NCBI GenBank assembly: GCA_023525975.1
Contig: CM042030.1
Coordinates: forward strand, 31,366,350-31,430,349
DNA from: Smallanthus sonchifolius
Taxonomy: Eukaryota > Streptophyta > Magnoliopsida > Asterales > Asteraceae
Direction: 5' to 3'
Length of the DNA: 64,000 bases
Of the stretch, positions 34,574-46,612 are shown piece by piece (position 1 is the stretch's first letter; each line of letters begins with the position of its first letter). Position numbers and translations under genes: made by a program. The notes under the pieces were generated by a model. The model worked only from the letters and a program-made list of their open reading frames with translations. It ran no database searches and had not been told where the DNA came from.

Positions 34574-34799
34574 TGTCACACCCCGACCGATGGCGGAATC
34601 ATCGAGGCGGACAATAGAATGATTGTTCAAAAGCACATGATAGCTAATGGTTGCATAATTCATTAATTAAGTTTAAAGACAACAAGATCCAAATACAATA
34701 CATTCCAAATAACCTAGTCTAGTTCAAAACATTGATTTATTTAACTAGGTCCATAGTTCTTAAGTGGAGAATCTTCGGCAAGTAGTCACATATCCAAAC

Positions 34800-35273
34800 C
34801 TGAAACATTATTTAAATCAAGTGTCAACTAAAAAGTTGGTGAGTACATAGGTTTAGTATTTCCTGTAAATAGTAGTTGTAAATCGTTTTGCAACTCATTG
34901 TTTATATTGTTAAACATAGTATGTATGATGTATCATTTATTTAATCACAATTCAAACCGAGTTTGACACGCTTGAACATAGCACAACAGCTAAGTCCGGT
35001 ATGTTTGAATATAGTTACCCACTATATCCGATATGTTTGAATATAACACGCGGCTATATCCGAGTATGCAGTAATAAACACCCTAACCGGGTGGGCTGGT
35101 CAGGCACAATAGATCTATCAATATTACAGTTGGTTGTCTTGTGTTTAAATGTATGTATATCCAAAGAATAAGCATATAGTCTTATGTATAACACGTATAA
35201 ACAATGTGAGTAGCATGTATAATGTTTCACCCCAAAACGTACAAAAATGTAAAATAGGGGCTATGTAACTCAC
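34800..35273 (-). other. Element E 3' LTR: putative LTR intron
   Basis: Donor TTGCAAG|GTGAGTTAC (35274/35273) and acceptor AATGTTTCAG|GTTTGG (34800/34799) on the minus strand enclose 474 bp. The block ACTCACCAAC and a TTGAC branch-like motif precede the acceptor, as in the other gypsy LTRs. Confidence 0.6.
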
Positions 35274-35828
35274 CTTGCAAGCGGGTATTTTTCCACGCGT
35301 GTGGGTGATAAGTATGTGGAAGCCTAAGCACGTTGATACCCTATGTAGACAAATGGGTATTATTGTATGCGTATAGGTGTGTATTTGTATTTAAATGTAT
35401 ATAGGCTTTAATATAATTTTTCTTAATATTTATTTGTATAAAATACGGTAAGAAAATGATAATAGTTTTGTAAAGTTTTAACTTAGAAATATATATATAT
35501 ATATATATATCGTAAAAATCTTATATTTTTAATTTAGTGTTTATTATGTATTTTATAAAAGTTTATATTTATTTATTCATTTTTATCATTATTATATATT
35601 TTTTTGCAAGTTGAAACTATTTTAACAAATTTATAGAAAATATAGTATTTATTATTTTATAAAAATTTTGTGAGTTAAATAGGTATAAAAGAATTTTAAT
35701 AGTTTCCGAATTAAACGAACTGTTTTAGTCTTTATTGTATAAGAAGAATATTTAATTAAGTTAAAATAATTATATAAAATAAATAAACTGAAAACAGAAG
35801 TAAAAAAAAAATGGGCCGAAGGCCAACC

Positions 35829-35884
35829 GGTTTCGAACCCGCGACCTGAAGTTCAAACACACACACGCATAACCAGCCGGGCTA
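35829..35884 (-). other. Element E 3' LTR: tRNA-like A box and B box
   Basis: On the minus strand TAGCCCGGCTGGTTA (35884-35870) differs little from the A box, and GGTTCGAAACC (35839-35829) matches the B box closely at 30-nt spacing. The right LTR has the same pair (43848-43793). Confidence 0.55.
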
Positions 35885-36278
35885 CTGCCCATCGCTGGTT
35901 ATGTGTGTATTGGATAAATTAAATACACAACAGACGGGTTGGTCGCTGGTTCTCGGTGACCGGCAAACCGTGTCCGAGGACACTGGGTTTGCCCGGTAAT
36001 CCTCGTGCGAATGCCGCAATTTTGACTCGAATTGCTTACCAGGGATAAATAGAAGACAGAGGAATCGATTCGAGACTCGAACTAAGTCGAAACGGGTCTG
36101 GTCGGCACAGCCTTTGAACTCGAAAATGTCACAAGCGGGGATAGATTTCTGAGTGAAATTAGCTCCTGTAATCCTAGTCACAGCTTCACTCAGGGTCGAC
36201 GAAGGTGATGGAGTACTCAATTTGGAGTGAGAGTGTGTGGACGAAGGGTAGCGAGCTCGTGCAGGGCCGACAATGGTC

Positions 36279-36288
36279 ATTTATAGGC
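36279..36288 (-). promoter_or_regulatory. Element E 3' LTR: TATA box
   Basis: CCTATAAATG on the minus strand is the only good TATA box in the GC-richer part of the LTR. The equivalent in the 5' LTR is near 44242-44251. Confidence 0.65.
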
Positions 36289-37107
36289 GAGCTTGATTCC
36301 TATGCTCAAACGTGCAATTGGACATGTCCCGACATTAGTCTGGACGAGGAGAAACTAATCAGACATTCGACAGGCGTGGAGGTGGCCTGTCGGGCACGAA
36401 TTTGGACATGGGTATCTCGGCCACCAATAGGATCGGACGATCCCTATGTTGGGGGAACAAATTGGTCGAGGCCTTTTGTTCGTGTGGGAAAGACGAGGCC
36501 AGAGAGACCACTTTCGGCTGTCGAGGTGTAGGGGACAGTCGTGTCGAGTGTCGCCGGAAAATAGCTTGGACCGCCGGATAACGAAGGTGGTGACCGGAAA
36601 CACGAATTGGGAATTGGCAACTTTAGTCCCTGAAGTTTGATTTCGTTTTAATTAGGTCCCTGCGATAATTACGGATGGGTCCCTGAGGTTTGGTTTGACC
36701 ACATTTAGTCCCTCAACCGGTTTTTAGGTTAAAACCTTTTAGTTTGAAAAATTCCAATATAACCCCTCATCTTTTATAAAAATAATTTGTTAAATTTCTT
36801 TTTAATTTCATTTGTATTTTATAAACTTATATTATTTATTATTATTATAAATATTTTATAAAAGTTAATTATTTTATTTAAATAGGTTATCTTATTTATA
36901 AATGAACCCTTTTAATTTAGATTTTTATAAAAAATTTTATATAAGTTTAAAACTTATAAAATTTTATTTATTTTAAATTCTTAAATTATATATATATTTA
37001 TATATACTTGTACAAAATTTTAAATAAAACCACTTGCATTCCATTGAATAGAAAATGTCTACAGGATACATAATATAAAAGCGTGAATAAAAATCCGAAA
37101 TGTCACA

Positions 37108-37143
37108 GTCTCCCTATGTTAAAGGAATTTCGACCCGAAATTC
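37108..37143 (-). promoter_or_regulatory. Element E: polypurine tract and pre-PPT hairpin
   Basis: AACATAGGGAGAC on the minus strand abuts the LTR. The stem GAATTTCG / CGAAATTC with a 3-nt loop (37125-37143) precedes it. Confidence 0.85.
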
Positions 37144-37155
37144 AACCAGTGGAGG

Positions 37156-38139
37156 TCATGAAAAGAGATGCGGATATTTGGTCTTCATTTGGTCTTCACG
37201 TTCCCAAGTGAACTCGGGTCCACGTTTAGACTCCCAACGAACCTTGACAATGGGGATGCGGCTACGCTTGAGTTTCTTGACTTCTCGGTCCATGATTTCC
37301 ACGAGTTTCTCAATAAAATGCATTTTTTCGTCAATGCGCACTTCATCAAGAGGGATGTGGAGATTCTCGTCGGCTAGACACTTTTTCAAATTAGACACAT
37401 GAAAAGTCTAATGAACGTTGCTGAGTTCTGAAGGAAGGTCGAGTTTGTAGGCCACTTTTCCTATCCTCTCGAATATCTTGAATGGGCCCACATATCGAGG
37501 TGCAAGTTTTCCTTTCTTTCCAAATCGGACTACGCCTTTCCAAGGTGATACCTTTAGAAGAACCATATCTCCAATTTGAAATTCCAAGGGTTTTCGTCGT
37601 CTATCGGCATAGCTCTTTTGTCGACTCCTTGCTACTCGAATGTTGTCACGGATAAGAGAGATTTTATCGGTGGTTTCTTGGATAAGCTCGGGACCGGTGA
37701 TTTGTGCTTCACCAATTTCGTTCCAACAAATCGGTGAACGACATTTCCGTCCATAAAGAGCTTCAAACGGTGCCATGTTAATGCTTGTGTGGTAGCTGTT
37801 GTTGTAGGAAAATTCAATCAGTGGTAGGTGAGAATCCCAATTGCCACCAAAGTCAATGACACAAGCTCTAAGCATATCCTCAAGAGTTTGGATTGTTCGT
37901 TCGGTTTGTCCATCAGTTTGGGGATGGTAAGCCGTACTTAAATCCAAACGAGTACCAAGTGCTGATTGTAATGATTGCCAATATCGGGAAGTAAAACGCG
38001 AATCACGATCGGAGATGATGTTCAAAGGGATTCCGTGACGACTTACGATCTCATTAATGTAAATCCAAGCCAATTTCTCGACTCGATAGTCCTCACGAAT
38101 GGGTAAGAAATGAGCAGACTTTGTAAGTCGGTCGATAAT
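37156..38139 (-). pseudogene. Element E: integrase core and chromodomain-like tail after a stop codon
   Basis: Directly after the TAG that ends the long frame, the same frame continues with [29 protein letters not shown] and [17 protein letters not shown], which supply integrase catalytic residues. Then [13 protein letters not shown] and ELSNVH appear. A second stop near 37408 interrupts before TFHVSNLKKCLADE. The end is VKVRWESKRGPEFTWERE and YPHLFS. In related elements the first stop position is tryptophan ([10 protein letters not shown] in B), so a single TGG to TAG change is likely. Confidence 0.92.
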
Positions 38140-38142
38140 AAC

Positions 38143-41100
38143 CTAGATACTATCGTGCCCACTAGAAGTGCGTTGGAGTTTGGTGATGAAATCCATGGCA
38201 AGGTTCTCCCACTTCCATACGGGTATTTCAGGTTGTTCGAGGAGTCCGGAAGGCTTTTGGTGTTCGGCCTTCACTTTAGAACAAGTTAGGCATTTTGCTA
38301 CAAAGAGTGCAATATCCTTTTTCATGTCGGGCCACCAATATTGCTGACGGAGACCCATGTACATCTTATCTGCTCCGGGATGTACCGAATAACGATTTTT
38401 ATGGGACTCGTTCATCAAAAATATACGAAGATCGTCACGATCGGGAACCCAGATACGGTCCAAGTAATACAATAGACCGTTGGCTTTGGTTTCTAGCAAG
38501 AGTTCTATGCCACATGCCATCTCTTGGTACATGTTTCCCTCGGTACCCGAGGTGTGTTGTGCTTTGAGAATACGGGCTTGGATATCGTTATGGATATAAA
38601 CACTATGAAGCATGATACGTTCCTTACGACTCAAGGCGTCGGCTACAACGTTTGCTTTGCCGGGGTGGTAGCGAATCTCGCAGTCGTAGTCGTTTAGGAG
38701 TTCGACCCATCGTCGTTGCCTCATATTAAGCTCTTTTTGATTGAAAATATGTTGGAGGCTTTTGTGGTCGGTGAAAACCACGCATTTGGTGCCATATAAA
38801 TAGTGTCTCCAAATTTTCAAGGCGAAAACGACAGCACCAAGCTCGAGATCATGGGTCGTATAGTTCTTCTCATGGATTTTGAGCTGACGTGATGCGTATG
38901 CAATTACTTGGCCACGTTGCATTAGAACACAACCAAGACCTTGGTTAGATGCATCACAATAAACGACAAAGTCTTCATTACCACAAGGAAGAGTTAGAAT
39001 AGGAGCATTGCAGAGCTTGTGCTTGAGAGTTTGAAAAGCTTCCTCTTGCTTGGGTCCCCACTCGTAAGATTTACCTTTATGAGTCAAGGCAGTGATCAGA
39101 ACCGCAATCTTGGAGAAATTTGAGATGAAGCGACGATAGTAACCCGCTAGTCCAAGGAAGGAACGAATCTCGGTAGGAGTCTTAGGAGTACTCCAATTCT
39201 TTACCGCTTCGATTTTTGCCGGGTCCACATGAATTCCCTTATCGTTGACTATGTGTCCCAAAAATTGAACTTCCTTTAGCCAGAATTCACACTTGGAGAA
39301 CTTGGCGTATAGTTGTTCTTTCTTCAAGAGTTCTAAAATCAAACGAAGATGTTGTTCATGCTCCGCTTTCGTCTTAGAATAGATAAGAATGTCGTCAATG
39401 AAAACGATCACGAACTTGTCTAAATAAGGTTTGCATACATGGTTCATGAGGTCCATGAAGACCGCAGGTGCATTAGTCAAACCGAAGGGCATGACCATGA
39501 ACTCGTAGTGACCATATCTAGTCCGAAAGGCAGTCTTCGGAATGTCTTCATCGAGAACCCGAAGTTGATGGTATCCGGAACGAAGGTCAATCTTGGAGAA
39601 ACATGTTGAACCTTGAAGCTGATCGAAAAGATCGTCGATACGGGGTAAAGGATATCGGTTCTTAATTGTAAGTTTGTTGAGTTCACGATAATCAATGCAC
39701 ATTCGAAATGATCCATCCTTTTTCTTTACAAACAGCACGGGAGCACCCCAAGGTGATTGGCTCGAGCGGATGAATCCTTTGGATGAGAGTTCTTGTAATT
39801 GACTTGCAAGCTCTTGCATCTCGGAAGGTGCAAGACGATAGGGGCCTTTTGCCACGGGAGTTGCCCCGGGCACAAGGTCGATACGAAACTCCACTTGTCT
39901 AGTGGGAGGAAGACCAAGTAAATCCTCGGGGAATACCTCGGGAAAATCTCGGATGATGGGAATGTCTTGCAATTTCTTACCCTTGTCTTTCGTGTCAACT
40001 ATGTGGGCCAAGAATGCAACGTACTTTTTCCGTAAGTACTTTTGTGCCAATGTGCAAGACATGATTTGAAGACCACGACACGGTTTTTCACCGAAAATAA
40101 CTAACGTGTCGCCCGAAGAGAGTGGTATACGAATACACTTTTCGTAGCAAATAACCTCGGCATGGTGCTTGGATAACCAGTCCATGCCAATTATAATATC
40201 AAGGCTTCCCAATTGCATTGGAAGGAGATCAACAGAGAATTCATGATTATTAAGCTCGAGATTGCAGTTACGGATAACAGAATTTATAGTAATAGATTTT
40301 CCGTTTGCTATCTCCACGGAATAGGAATTGTCAAGTTTCGTTCTTTGTTTAGCAAGTCGAGATTCAAAGGTAAGAGATACAAAACTCCTATCGGCACCGG
40401 TATCAAATAAAACGGATGCATAATGATTATTTACGAGAAACGTACCGTTTATCACGTCATTGTTTGCTTGAGCCTCATTAGCGTTTATGTTAAACGCTCG
40501 TCCTTGAGGACCACCTTGATGATGAAGTTTTGGGCATCGGTCACGGAAATGGTTTGGATCTCCACATTCGTAACATGCCCGGCCATTGGGAGGTGCCGGA
40601 TAGACGGGACGGTTGGCTAGAGCAGCTGGATGGACGGGAGGACGGGTACGGCAAGTAGTGACCACATGTCCATATCGCCCGCAGCTTGAGCACAATCGGC
40701 ATGGTAGATTGGCAGGATGATGGTACTTGCAGGTCTGGCATTGGGGATTCGGGCCCATATAAGTCTTCGGGTTTTGACCCAAAGGGGCCGCTTGAATAGC
40801 AGGTACAGCGGGAGTTACGGCTGCGAAGTTTCGACCCTTACGTTTCTTGTTGCGGTTAGAAGACTCGGGTTTCACATCTTTGACGGCCGCAAGAGTAGAC
40901 ACAACCTTCTTGGAACCCTTTCTTAAGGTTCCGGCTTTGACATGGTTGTCAGATAGTGTAGCAGATAGACGGATAGCAGCTTCAAGAGTAGGAGGATTGC
41001 TTCCTAGCACAGCATCTTGAATTTGCATAGGCAGGCCGCCTATGTATTTTTCAATTCCCCGAGCAAGGGGAGTGATCATATGAGGCACCAGCAGACTTAG

Positions 41101-41607
41101 CTCTTGAAACCGGGTGGTGTAAGCCAGATTATCCCCGCTGTCTTGGGCAAGATCCCAAAATTCAGCCTCGAGCTTCCTCATTTCATTCCGAGGACAGAAT
41201 TCATCAGTCATGGCCTTCTTCAAATCATCCCATGATAAGGATGTAGCAACCTCAGCACCACGAGTGCGTTTCTCACCGTTCCACCAGGTGAGGGCTCTCT
41301 TTTGGAGTACACTTGTGGAATAACGAACCCGAAGATTATCGGGACAGTCGCTGTTTAGGAATGTGCTTTCCATGCTTTCAAACCATTGAAGTAGGCCGGT
41401 AGCACCTTCAGTCCCGAAGAATTTAGTAGGATTGCACGAGTTAAAGTTCTTAAACGTGCAATGAGGCGGGTTGGTACCACCGTTCCCTTGGATGTTGTGA
41501 GACCCGTCACTGTTGTTATTTGCTTGGGTCATTTGCCCTACTAGCTGGGCAAGGAGAGTAGCAAGATCCGGGTTGGAAGTGCTAGAGTTTGCACGTCGAG
41601 GAGGCAT
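38143..41607 (-). CDS. Element E Gag-Pol polyprotein, N-terminal 1154 residues
   Basis: The frame encodes Gag, protease, RT, RNase H and the start of integrase. Gag has two canonical CCHC knuckles (C306-C309-H314-C319 and C345-C348-H353-C358), with an extra cysteine-rich stretch just before. The protease site is DTGADRSF at about 402. RT has [19 protein letters not shown] and [10 protein letters not shown]. RNase H has [23 protein letters not shown] and FTDHKSL. The integrase finger [13 protein letters not shown] and [12 protein letters not shown] is complete. The frame ends at a TAG within GHDSI just after the first catalytic aspartate. B is a more distant homologue with the same plan. The start ATG is the first after the leader. 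Confidence 0.95.
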   Translation of the reverse strand: MPPRRANSSTSNPDLATLLAQLVGQMTQANNNSDGSHNIQGNGGTNPPHCTFKNFNSCNPTKFFGTEGATGLLQWFESMESTFLNSDCPDNLRVRYSTSVLQKRALTWWNGEKRTRGAEVATSLSWDDLKKAMTDEFCPRNEMRKLEAEFWDLAQDSGDNLAYTTRFQELSLLVPHMITPLARGIEKYIGGLPMQIQDAVLGSNPPTLEAAIRLSATLSDNHVKAGTLRKGSKKVVSTLAAVKDVKPESSNRNKKRKGRNFAAVTPAVPAIQAAPLGQNPKTYMGPNPQCQTCKYHHPANLPCRLCSSCGRYGHVVTTCRTRPPVHPAALANRPVYPAPPNGRACYECGDPNHFRDRCPKLHHQGGPQGRAFNINANEAQANNDVINGTFLVNNHYASVLFDTGADRSFVSLTFESRLAKQRTKLDNSYSVEIANGKSITINSVIRNCNLELNNHEFSVDLLPMQLGSLDIIIGMDWLSKHHAEVICYEKCIRIPLSSGDTLVIFGEKPCRGLQIMSCTLAQKYLRKKYVAFLAHIVDTKDKGKKLQDIPIIRDFPEVFPEDLLGLPPTRQVEFRIDLVPGATPVAKGPYRLAPSEMQELASQLQELSSKGFIRSSQSPWGAPVLFVKKKDGSFRMCIDYRELNKLTIKNRYPLPRIDDLFDQLQGSTCFSKIDLRSGYHQLRVLDEDIPKTAFRTRYGHYEFMVMPFGLTNAPAVFMDLMNHVCKPYLDKFVIVFIDDILIYSKTKAEHEQHLRLILELLKKEQLYAKFSKCEFWLKEVQFLGHIVNDKGIHVDPAKIEAVKNWSTPKTPTEIRSFLGLAGYYRRFISNFSKIAVLITALTHKGKSYEWGPKQEEAFQTLKHKLCNAPILTLPCGNEDFVVYCDASNQGLGCVLMQRGQVIAYASRQLKIHEKNYTTHDLELGAVVFALKIWRHYLYGTKCVVFTDHKSLQHIFNQKELNMRQRRWVELLNDYDCEIRYHPGKANVVADALSRKERIMLHSVYIHNDIQARILKAQHTSGTEGNMYQEMACGIELLLETKANGLLYYLDRIWVPDRDDLRIFLMNESHKNRYSVHPGADKMYMGLRQQYWWPDMKKDIALFVAKCLTCSKVKAEHQKPSGLLEQPEIPVWKWENLAMDFITKLQRTSSGHDSI

Positions 41608-42502
41608 TCTAACACCATAAGAAAAGACAATGATATTTTAGATAAGACGGATAAATATGAGTTATAGCGGGAAATAATGTAAGCAGAAATACGAGATTTA
41701 TCATGACGCGTGCCAGTGCATGTGTATTTATTCTAAGTTGATAGGGGAAACTAAGTCATCTTTTCCGGGTAGGACATGATGTTATAGATCATTATTTGCA
41801 TAATAGGAATTGCCGGGACTTGCATGCATTACAAATCGTTATTACGTGTGCACCCGTAATAATGATTTGTTTTGCATGTTTGTCTAGTTCTTCCTATCTT
41901 GCTATAATGTCCCCAAATTTTAAGTTTAAGTTCGGATTGTATCCTTGCGAATACATTGACTTATCAACGTTAATTAATTTCCCGAAGCTTTCAAAGAGAC
42001 ATGCTTTAGCCTATAGGTAAACACTCACTTCAGGAATTCCCAGGAAAGCATACGGGTCCGTTTATTTGGATTTATACGAAATGCTTTCCTAGACAGAAAA
42101 CCCAATGTACAGGTGTCACCCTTCCAGATTGCACGTGTCCTTTACTGGTCTCAAGAAATTAAGTCGTTGACTAGATTTTCAAGATTTTGATATACTTATG
42201 AGTACAAAATGTGTAGGAATTGTTGCAATTAATACGGATTAGGAAAGAGTATGGATAAGGATGGGTAGTGTATTTGTTTGCATAAGTTTGTTTGTCAAAT
42301 GTGTATGTAAAGTATGTATCATGTATCAAGGTCTTGCATGTATGTGTATAAGTCTCATGTATCAAACTTGGGAAAATTCAAATATTACCTAACTACAAAT
42401 AATTCACATAGCATTTAATCATTTAGCACATAGCACATAAAAGGGAGTCCTAGGGTTATAGTCTAGGTCATTGTGTCTAATAACCTAATTCCCTATAACC
42501 AT
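41608..42502 (-). other. Element E: untranslated leader between PBS and gag
   Basis: These 0.9 kb hold no gene. The notable feature is the long hairpin at 41823-41878. The remainder is AT-rich with short ORFs that have no recognisable features. Confidence 0.7.
41823..41878 (-). other. Element E leader: long hairpin with GTGCAC palindromic loop
   Basis: Arms 41831-41846 and 41855-41870 pair over 16 positions with one G-U type mismatch. After a 2-nt internal loop, six more pairs form (CATGCA / TGCATG). The 8-nt loop is GGTGCACA in element sense and contains the self-complementary GTGCAC. Two RNA copies could pair loop to loop. The location between primer site and gag is where retroelement packaging or dimerisation signals lie. 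The role is inferred. Confidence 0.75.
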
Positions 42503-42516
42503 GGCTCTGATACCAA
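42503..42516 (-). promoter_or_regulatory. Element E: primer binding site (tRNA-iMet)
   Basis: TTGGTATCAGAGCC on the minus strand lies two bases inside the 5' LTR end (42519) and matches the initiator-methionine tRNA complement. Confidence 0.94.
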
Positions 42517-42744
42517 TCTGTCACACCCCGACCGATGGCGGAATCATCGAGGCGGACAATAGAATGATTGTTCAAAAGCACATGATAGCTAATGGTTGCA
42601 TAATTCATTAATTAAGTTTAAAGACAACAAGATCCAAATACAATACATTCCAAATAACCTAGTCTAGTTCAAAACATTGATTTATTTAACTAGGTCCATA
42701 GTTCTTAAGTGGAGAATCTTCGGCAAGTAGTCACATATCCAAAC

Positions 42745-43218
42745 CTGAAACATTATTTAAATCAAGTGTCAACTAAAAAGTTGGTGAGTACATAGGTTTA
42801 GTATTTCCTGTAAATAGTAGTTGTAAATCGTTTTGCAACTCATTGTTTATATTGTTAAACATAGTGTGTATGATGTATTATTTATTTAATCACAATTCAA
42901 ACCGAGTTTGATACGCTTGAACAGAGCACAACAGCTAAGTCCGGTATGTTTGAATATAGTTACCCACTATATCCGATATGTTTGAATATAACACGCGACT
43001 ATATCCGAGTATGCAGTAATAAACACCCTAACCGGGTGGGCTGGTCAGGCACAATAGATCTATCAATATTACAGTTGGTTGTCTTGTGTTTAAATGTATG
43101 TACATCTAAAGAATAAGCATATAGTCTCATGTATAACACGTATAAACAATGTGAGTAGCATGTATAATGTTTCACCCCAAAACGTACAAAAATGTAAAAT
43201 AGGGGTTATGTAACTCAC
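42745..43218 (-). other. Element E 5' LTR: putative LTR intron
   Basis: The donor CAAG|GTGAGTTAC (43219/43218) and acceptor GTTTCAG|GTTTGG (42745/42744) are unchanged from the other LTR and enclose the same 474 bp. Confidence 0.6.
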
Positions 43219-43431
43219 CTTGCAAGCGGGTATTTTTCCACGCGTGTGGGTGATAAGTATGTGGAAGCCTAAGCACGTTGATACCCTATGTAGACAAATG
43301 GGTATTATTGTATGCGTATAGGTGTGTATTTGTATTTAAATGTATATAGGCTTTAATATAATTTTTCTTAATATTTATTTGTATAAAATACGGTAAGAAA
43401 ATGATAATAGTTTTGTAAAGTTTTAACTTAG

Positions 43432-43466
<35 letters not shown>

Positions 43467-43792
43467 AAAAATCTTATATTTTTAATTTAGTGTTTATTAT
43501 GTATTTTATAAAAGTTTATATTTATTTATTCATTTTTATCATTATTATATATTTTTTTGCAAGTTGAAACTATTTTAACAAATTTATAGAAAATATAGTA
43601 TTTATTATTTTATAAAAATTTTGTGAGTTAAATAGGTATAAAAGAATTTTAATAGTTTCCGAATTAAACGAACGAGTAAACCGAACTGTTTTAGTCTTTA
43701 TTGTATAAGAAGAATATTTAACTAAGTTAAAATAATTATATAAAATAAATAAACTGAAAACAGAAGTAAAAAAAATGGGCCGAAGGCCAACC

Positions 43793-43848
43793 GGTTTCGA
43801 ACCCGCGACCTGAAGTTCAAACACACACACGCATAACCAGCCAGGCTA
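43793..43848 (-). other. Element E 5' LTR: tRNA-like A box and B box
   Basis: The B box GGTTCGAAACC (43803-43793) is unchanged from the 3' LTR. The A box region (43848-43834) differs by one base. Confidence 0.55.
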
Positions 43849-44994
43849 CTGCCCATCGCTGGTTATGTATGTATTGGATAAATTAAATACACAACAGACG
43901 GGTTGGTCGCTGGTTCTCGGTGACCGGCAAACCGTGTCCGAGGACACTGGGTTTGCCCGGTAATCCTCGTGCGAATGCCGCAATTTTGACTCGAATTGCT
44001 TACCAGGGATAAATAGAAGAGAGAGGAATCGATTCGAGACTCGAACCAAGTCGAAACGGGTCTGGTCGGCACAGCCTTTGAACTCGAAAATGTCACAAGC
44101 GGGGATCGATTTCTGAGTGGAATTAGCTCCTGTAATCCTAGTCACAGCTTCACTCAGGGTCGACGAAGGTGATGGAGTACTCAATTTGGAGTGAGAGTGT
44201 GTGGACGAAGGGTAGCGAGCTCGTACAGGGCCGACAATGGTCATTTATAGGCGAGCTTGATTCCTATGCTCAAACGTGCAATTGGACACGTCCCGACATT
44301 AGTCTGGACGAGGAGAAACTAATCAGACATTCGACAGGCATGGAGGTGGCCTGTCGGGCACGAATTTGGGCATGGGAGGCCAGAGAGACCACTTTCGGCT
44401 GTCGAGGTGTAGGGGACAGTCGTGTCGAGTGTCGCCGGAAAATAGCTTGGACCGCCGGATAACGAAGGTGGTGACCGGAAACACGAATTGGGAATTGGCA
44501 ACTTTAGTCCCTGAAGTTTGATTTCGTTTTAATTAGGTCCCTGCGATAATTACGGATAGGTCCCTGAGGTTTGGTTTGACCACATTTAGTCCCTCAACCG
44601 GTTTTTAGGTTAAAACCTTTTAGTTTGAAAAATTCCAATACAACCCCTCATCTTTTATAAAAATAATTTGTTAAATTTCTTTTTAATTTCATTTGTATTT
44701 TATAAACTTATATTATTTATTATTATTATAAATATTTTTATAAAAGTTAATTATTTTATTTAAATAGGTTATCTTATTTATAAATGAACCCTTTTAATTT
44801 AGATTTTTGTATAAAATTTTATATAAGTTTAAAACTTATAAAATTTTATTTATTTTAAATCCTTAAATTATATATATATTTATATATACTTGTACAAAAT
44901 TTTATATAAAACCACTTGCATTCCATTGAATAGAAAATGTCTACATGATACATAATATAAAAGCGTGAATAAAAATCCGAAATGTCACAAAATG

Positions 44995-46612
44995 TGACTG
45001 ACAGAATCTTTTAACTTTGAAGGATCTGACATATCTACTATGAAGACTTTTGTAATCAGAATATTTTCAGAATCAGCACCATCAGAAGAATTTTGAGTTA
45101 ATACTATATCATCTTCAGATACACCAGATGCAATATCAGACTCAACATTTTGTACTTGATTATGCTCTTTTTCAGCACTTGGCAAACTCTCACCATCACT
45201 TGAGCTATCATCATCTGTTGACTCTTCAGATTTTGCAGAATGAATCTCAGCTACAAAAGCTTGACTTACTGTACCAACCAAATCTTCAAAATGAATACCC
45301 CGGTCATAATTTTCATCATTTTGAGCAACCAAAGTAGATGATGCAGATGCATGATTAGAATTTCCACAGCTAGAGGATCCATGTGACTGATTACGATTGT
45401 TCTGAAAGTTATTAGGCTTCTTCTGAGAATCAAGCACAACTTTTGGCTTCACACATTCTTTGGCGAAATGACCATACTCCTAACAATTATAGCAACGAAC
45501 TTTGGTTTTGTCAAATCCCATACATGAACGACTGTTAGAACCGATATACTTCCTTCCAGTCTTCTTCAAAAAATCCTTTGCTTGTCGTATCAGCATAGCC
45601 ATGTTCCATTGAATGTTCATCTCTTCCAGATCAACAAGGTCAATTTGTCTTAAATCCACTTCAATAACATCTGGATCACAAATGTTTCCTCCAATAAAAT
45701 TTTCATAAGAAGCCATAAATGAAGAAAACATCGCTAAATAATCATCAGCAACTCTGTGATTCATATTATGTGTTCTAGATGATGAAGAAGCTGTATTTGC
45801 AGAGAAACCAGAATGACTTGGAACCCCGGATGAATGATCATTAGAAACATCTTGAGTATCACCAGAAAAGAACGCAACCCCTGCACCAGTTTTGCCAGAA
45901 GTTTTAGCAAAATACATTGATGGATCTTGAATATGCTCCATATTGATTTCCTTCTTCTTCATATTCAAATCATGTGATTGAACCTTGCCAAGAACCTCTT
46001 CAAGAGACATAGTTTTATAGTTTTAAATTTACATGGTAATGCCTCCAAAAACTTATCATTTATCTCTTCAGTCTCATAAACTACTGAAGCACTTGACAAT
46101 TCACTCAACAAATGATAGAATCTCGTTGCAAAATCATCTAAATATTCATTTTGAAAGTGCTTGAATACTAAGAACTGCTTCTTTAGTAATTCTTTTCTGC
46201 TTTTCTTAACATCCAAACTACCTTCACACCGCTTTTGTAACGCTTCCCACAATTGTTGAGAAGTCCTGGATTGTTTAAAACTATGATAAATTTCTTTAGG
46301 AAGAGACATTGAGATACTAGCCATAGCCTTCTTTTCCCTATCAAACAGTAATTTTTCTTCTGTGGTTAAAGCAGATACCGATTTAGGAACATCATCCTTT
46401 CCCATCCAAGTATATGTCGGATGTGTATAACCTTCCAAGATTGGAATCCATAAACTTGTATCAGTAAAAGACACGAACTGATCAAACCGATCTTTCCAGT
46501 TAGAATAATCTGCAAGACTTAACAATTTGGGTGGTTTCTGAGATGTACCAATCTCGTTATCGTAATTTAACATGTTAGTCACTTGCACCATATTTTCCAT
46601 TTTCAAAAACAT
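44995..46612 (-). pseudogene. Element C: Gag N-terminal part and first zinc knuckle
   Basis: From about 46612 the minus strand reads MENMVQVTNMLNYDNEIG, then LADYSNWKDRFDQFV and TSQQLWEALQKRCEGSLDVK, the Gag core of copia elements. A frameshift near 46010 leads to a second frame with the Gag tail. CYNC is followed by a stop inside the first knuckle (C-Y-N-C-stop-E-Y-G-H-F-A). A Ser/Asn-rich and acidic segment then reaches 44995, where element E begins. The frame continues at 34573. Confidence 0.88.

Larger units (their letters stand above)
34574..37107 (-). repeat. Element E: 3' LTR
   Basis: The LTR is 2534 bp from TGTCACACCCCGACC to CCGAAATGTCACA. In element sense it contains a TATA box (near 36288-36279), a tRNA-like pair (35884-35829), an AT-rich stretch with an AT microsatellite (near 35487-35510), a splice donor (35274) and an acceptor (34800). 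Near 36620-36720 the phrase AGTCCCTGA-like recurs, a simple non-coding motif. Confidence 0.96.
34574..44989 (-). mobile_element. Element E: nearly intact Ty3/gypsy (Tekay/Del-like) retrotransposon
   Basis: This 10.4-kb element has LTRs at 34574-37107 and 42519-44989, a tRNA-iMet primer site, a polypurine tract, a gag-pol frame with two stops and an AAATG target duplication. The LTRs are very similar. The main differences are an ~80-bp segment present only in the left LTR (about 36412-36493) and different lengths of an AT repeat. Insertion is therefore recent and later than C. Confidence 0.97.
42519..44989 (-). repeat. Element E: 5' LTR
   Basis: The 2471-bp copy of 34574-37107 contains the candidate intron (42745-43218), an AT microsatellite (near 43435-43463, longer than in the other LTR), a tRNA-like pair (43793-43848) and a TATA box (near 44242). 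It would be the active promoter. It lacks the ~80-bp segment found at 36412-36493. Confidence 0.96.

Noticed and set aside
35882..36280. 132-codon ORF in both LTRs of element E (also 43846-44244)
   Set aside because: Its ATG overlaps the TATA box, so the transcript would start after it. It occurs twice only because LTRs are duplicates. No domain is recognisable.
36620..36720. Repeated AGTCCCTGA-type phrases in E's LTRs as an RNA gene or regulatory cassette
   Set aside because: Similar phrases are common in plant non-coding repeats, and a weaker one occurs in G near 53910. No structure or consistent spacing supports a function.
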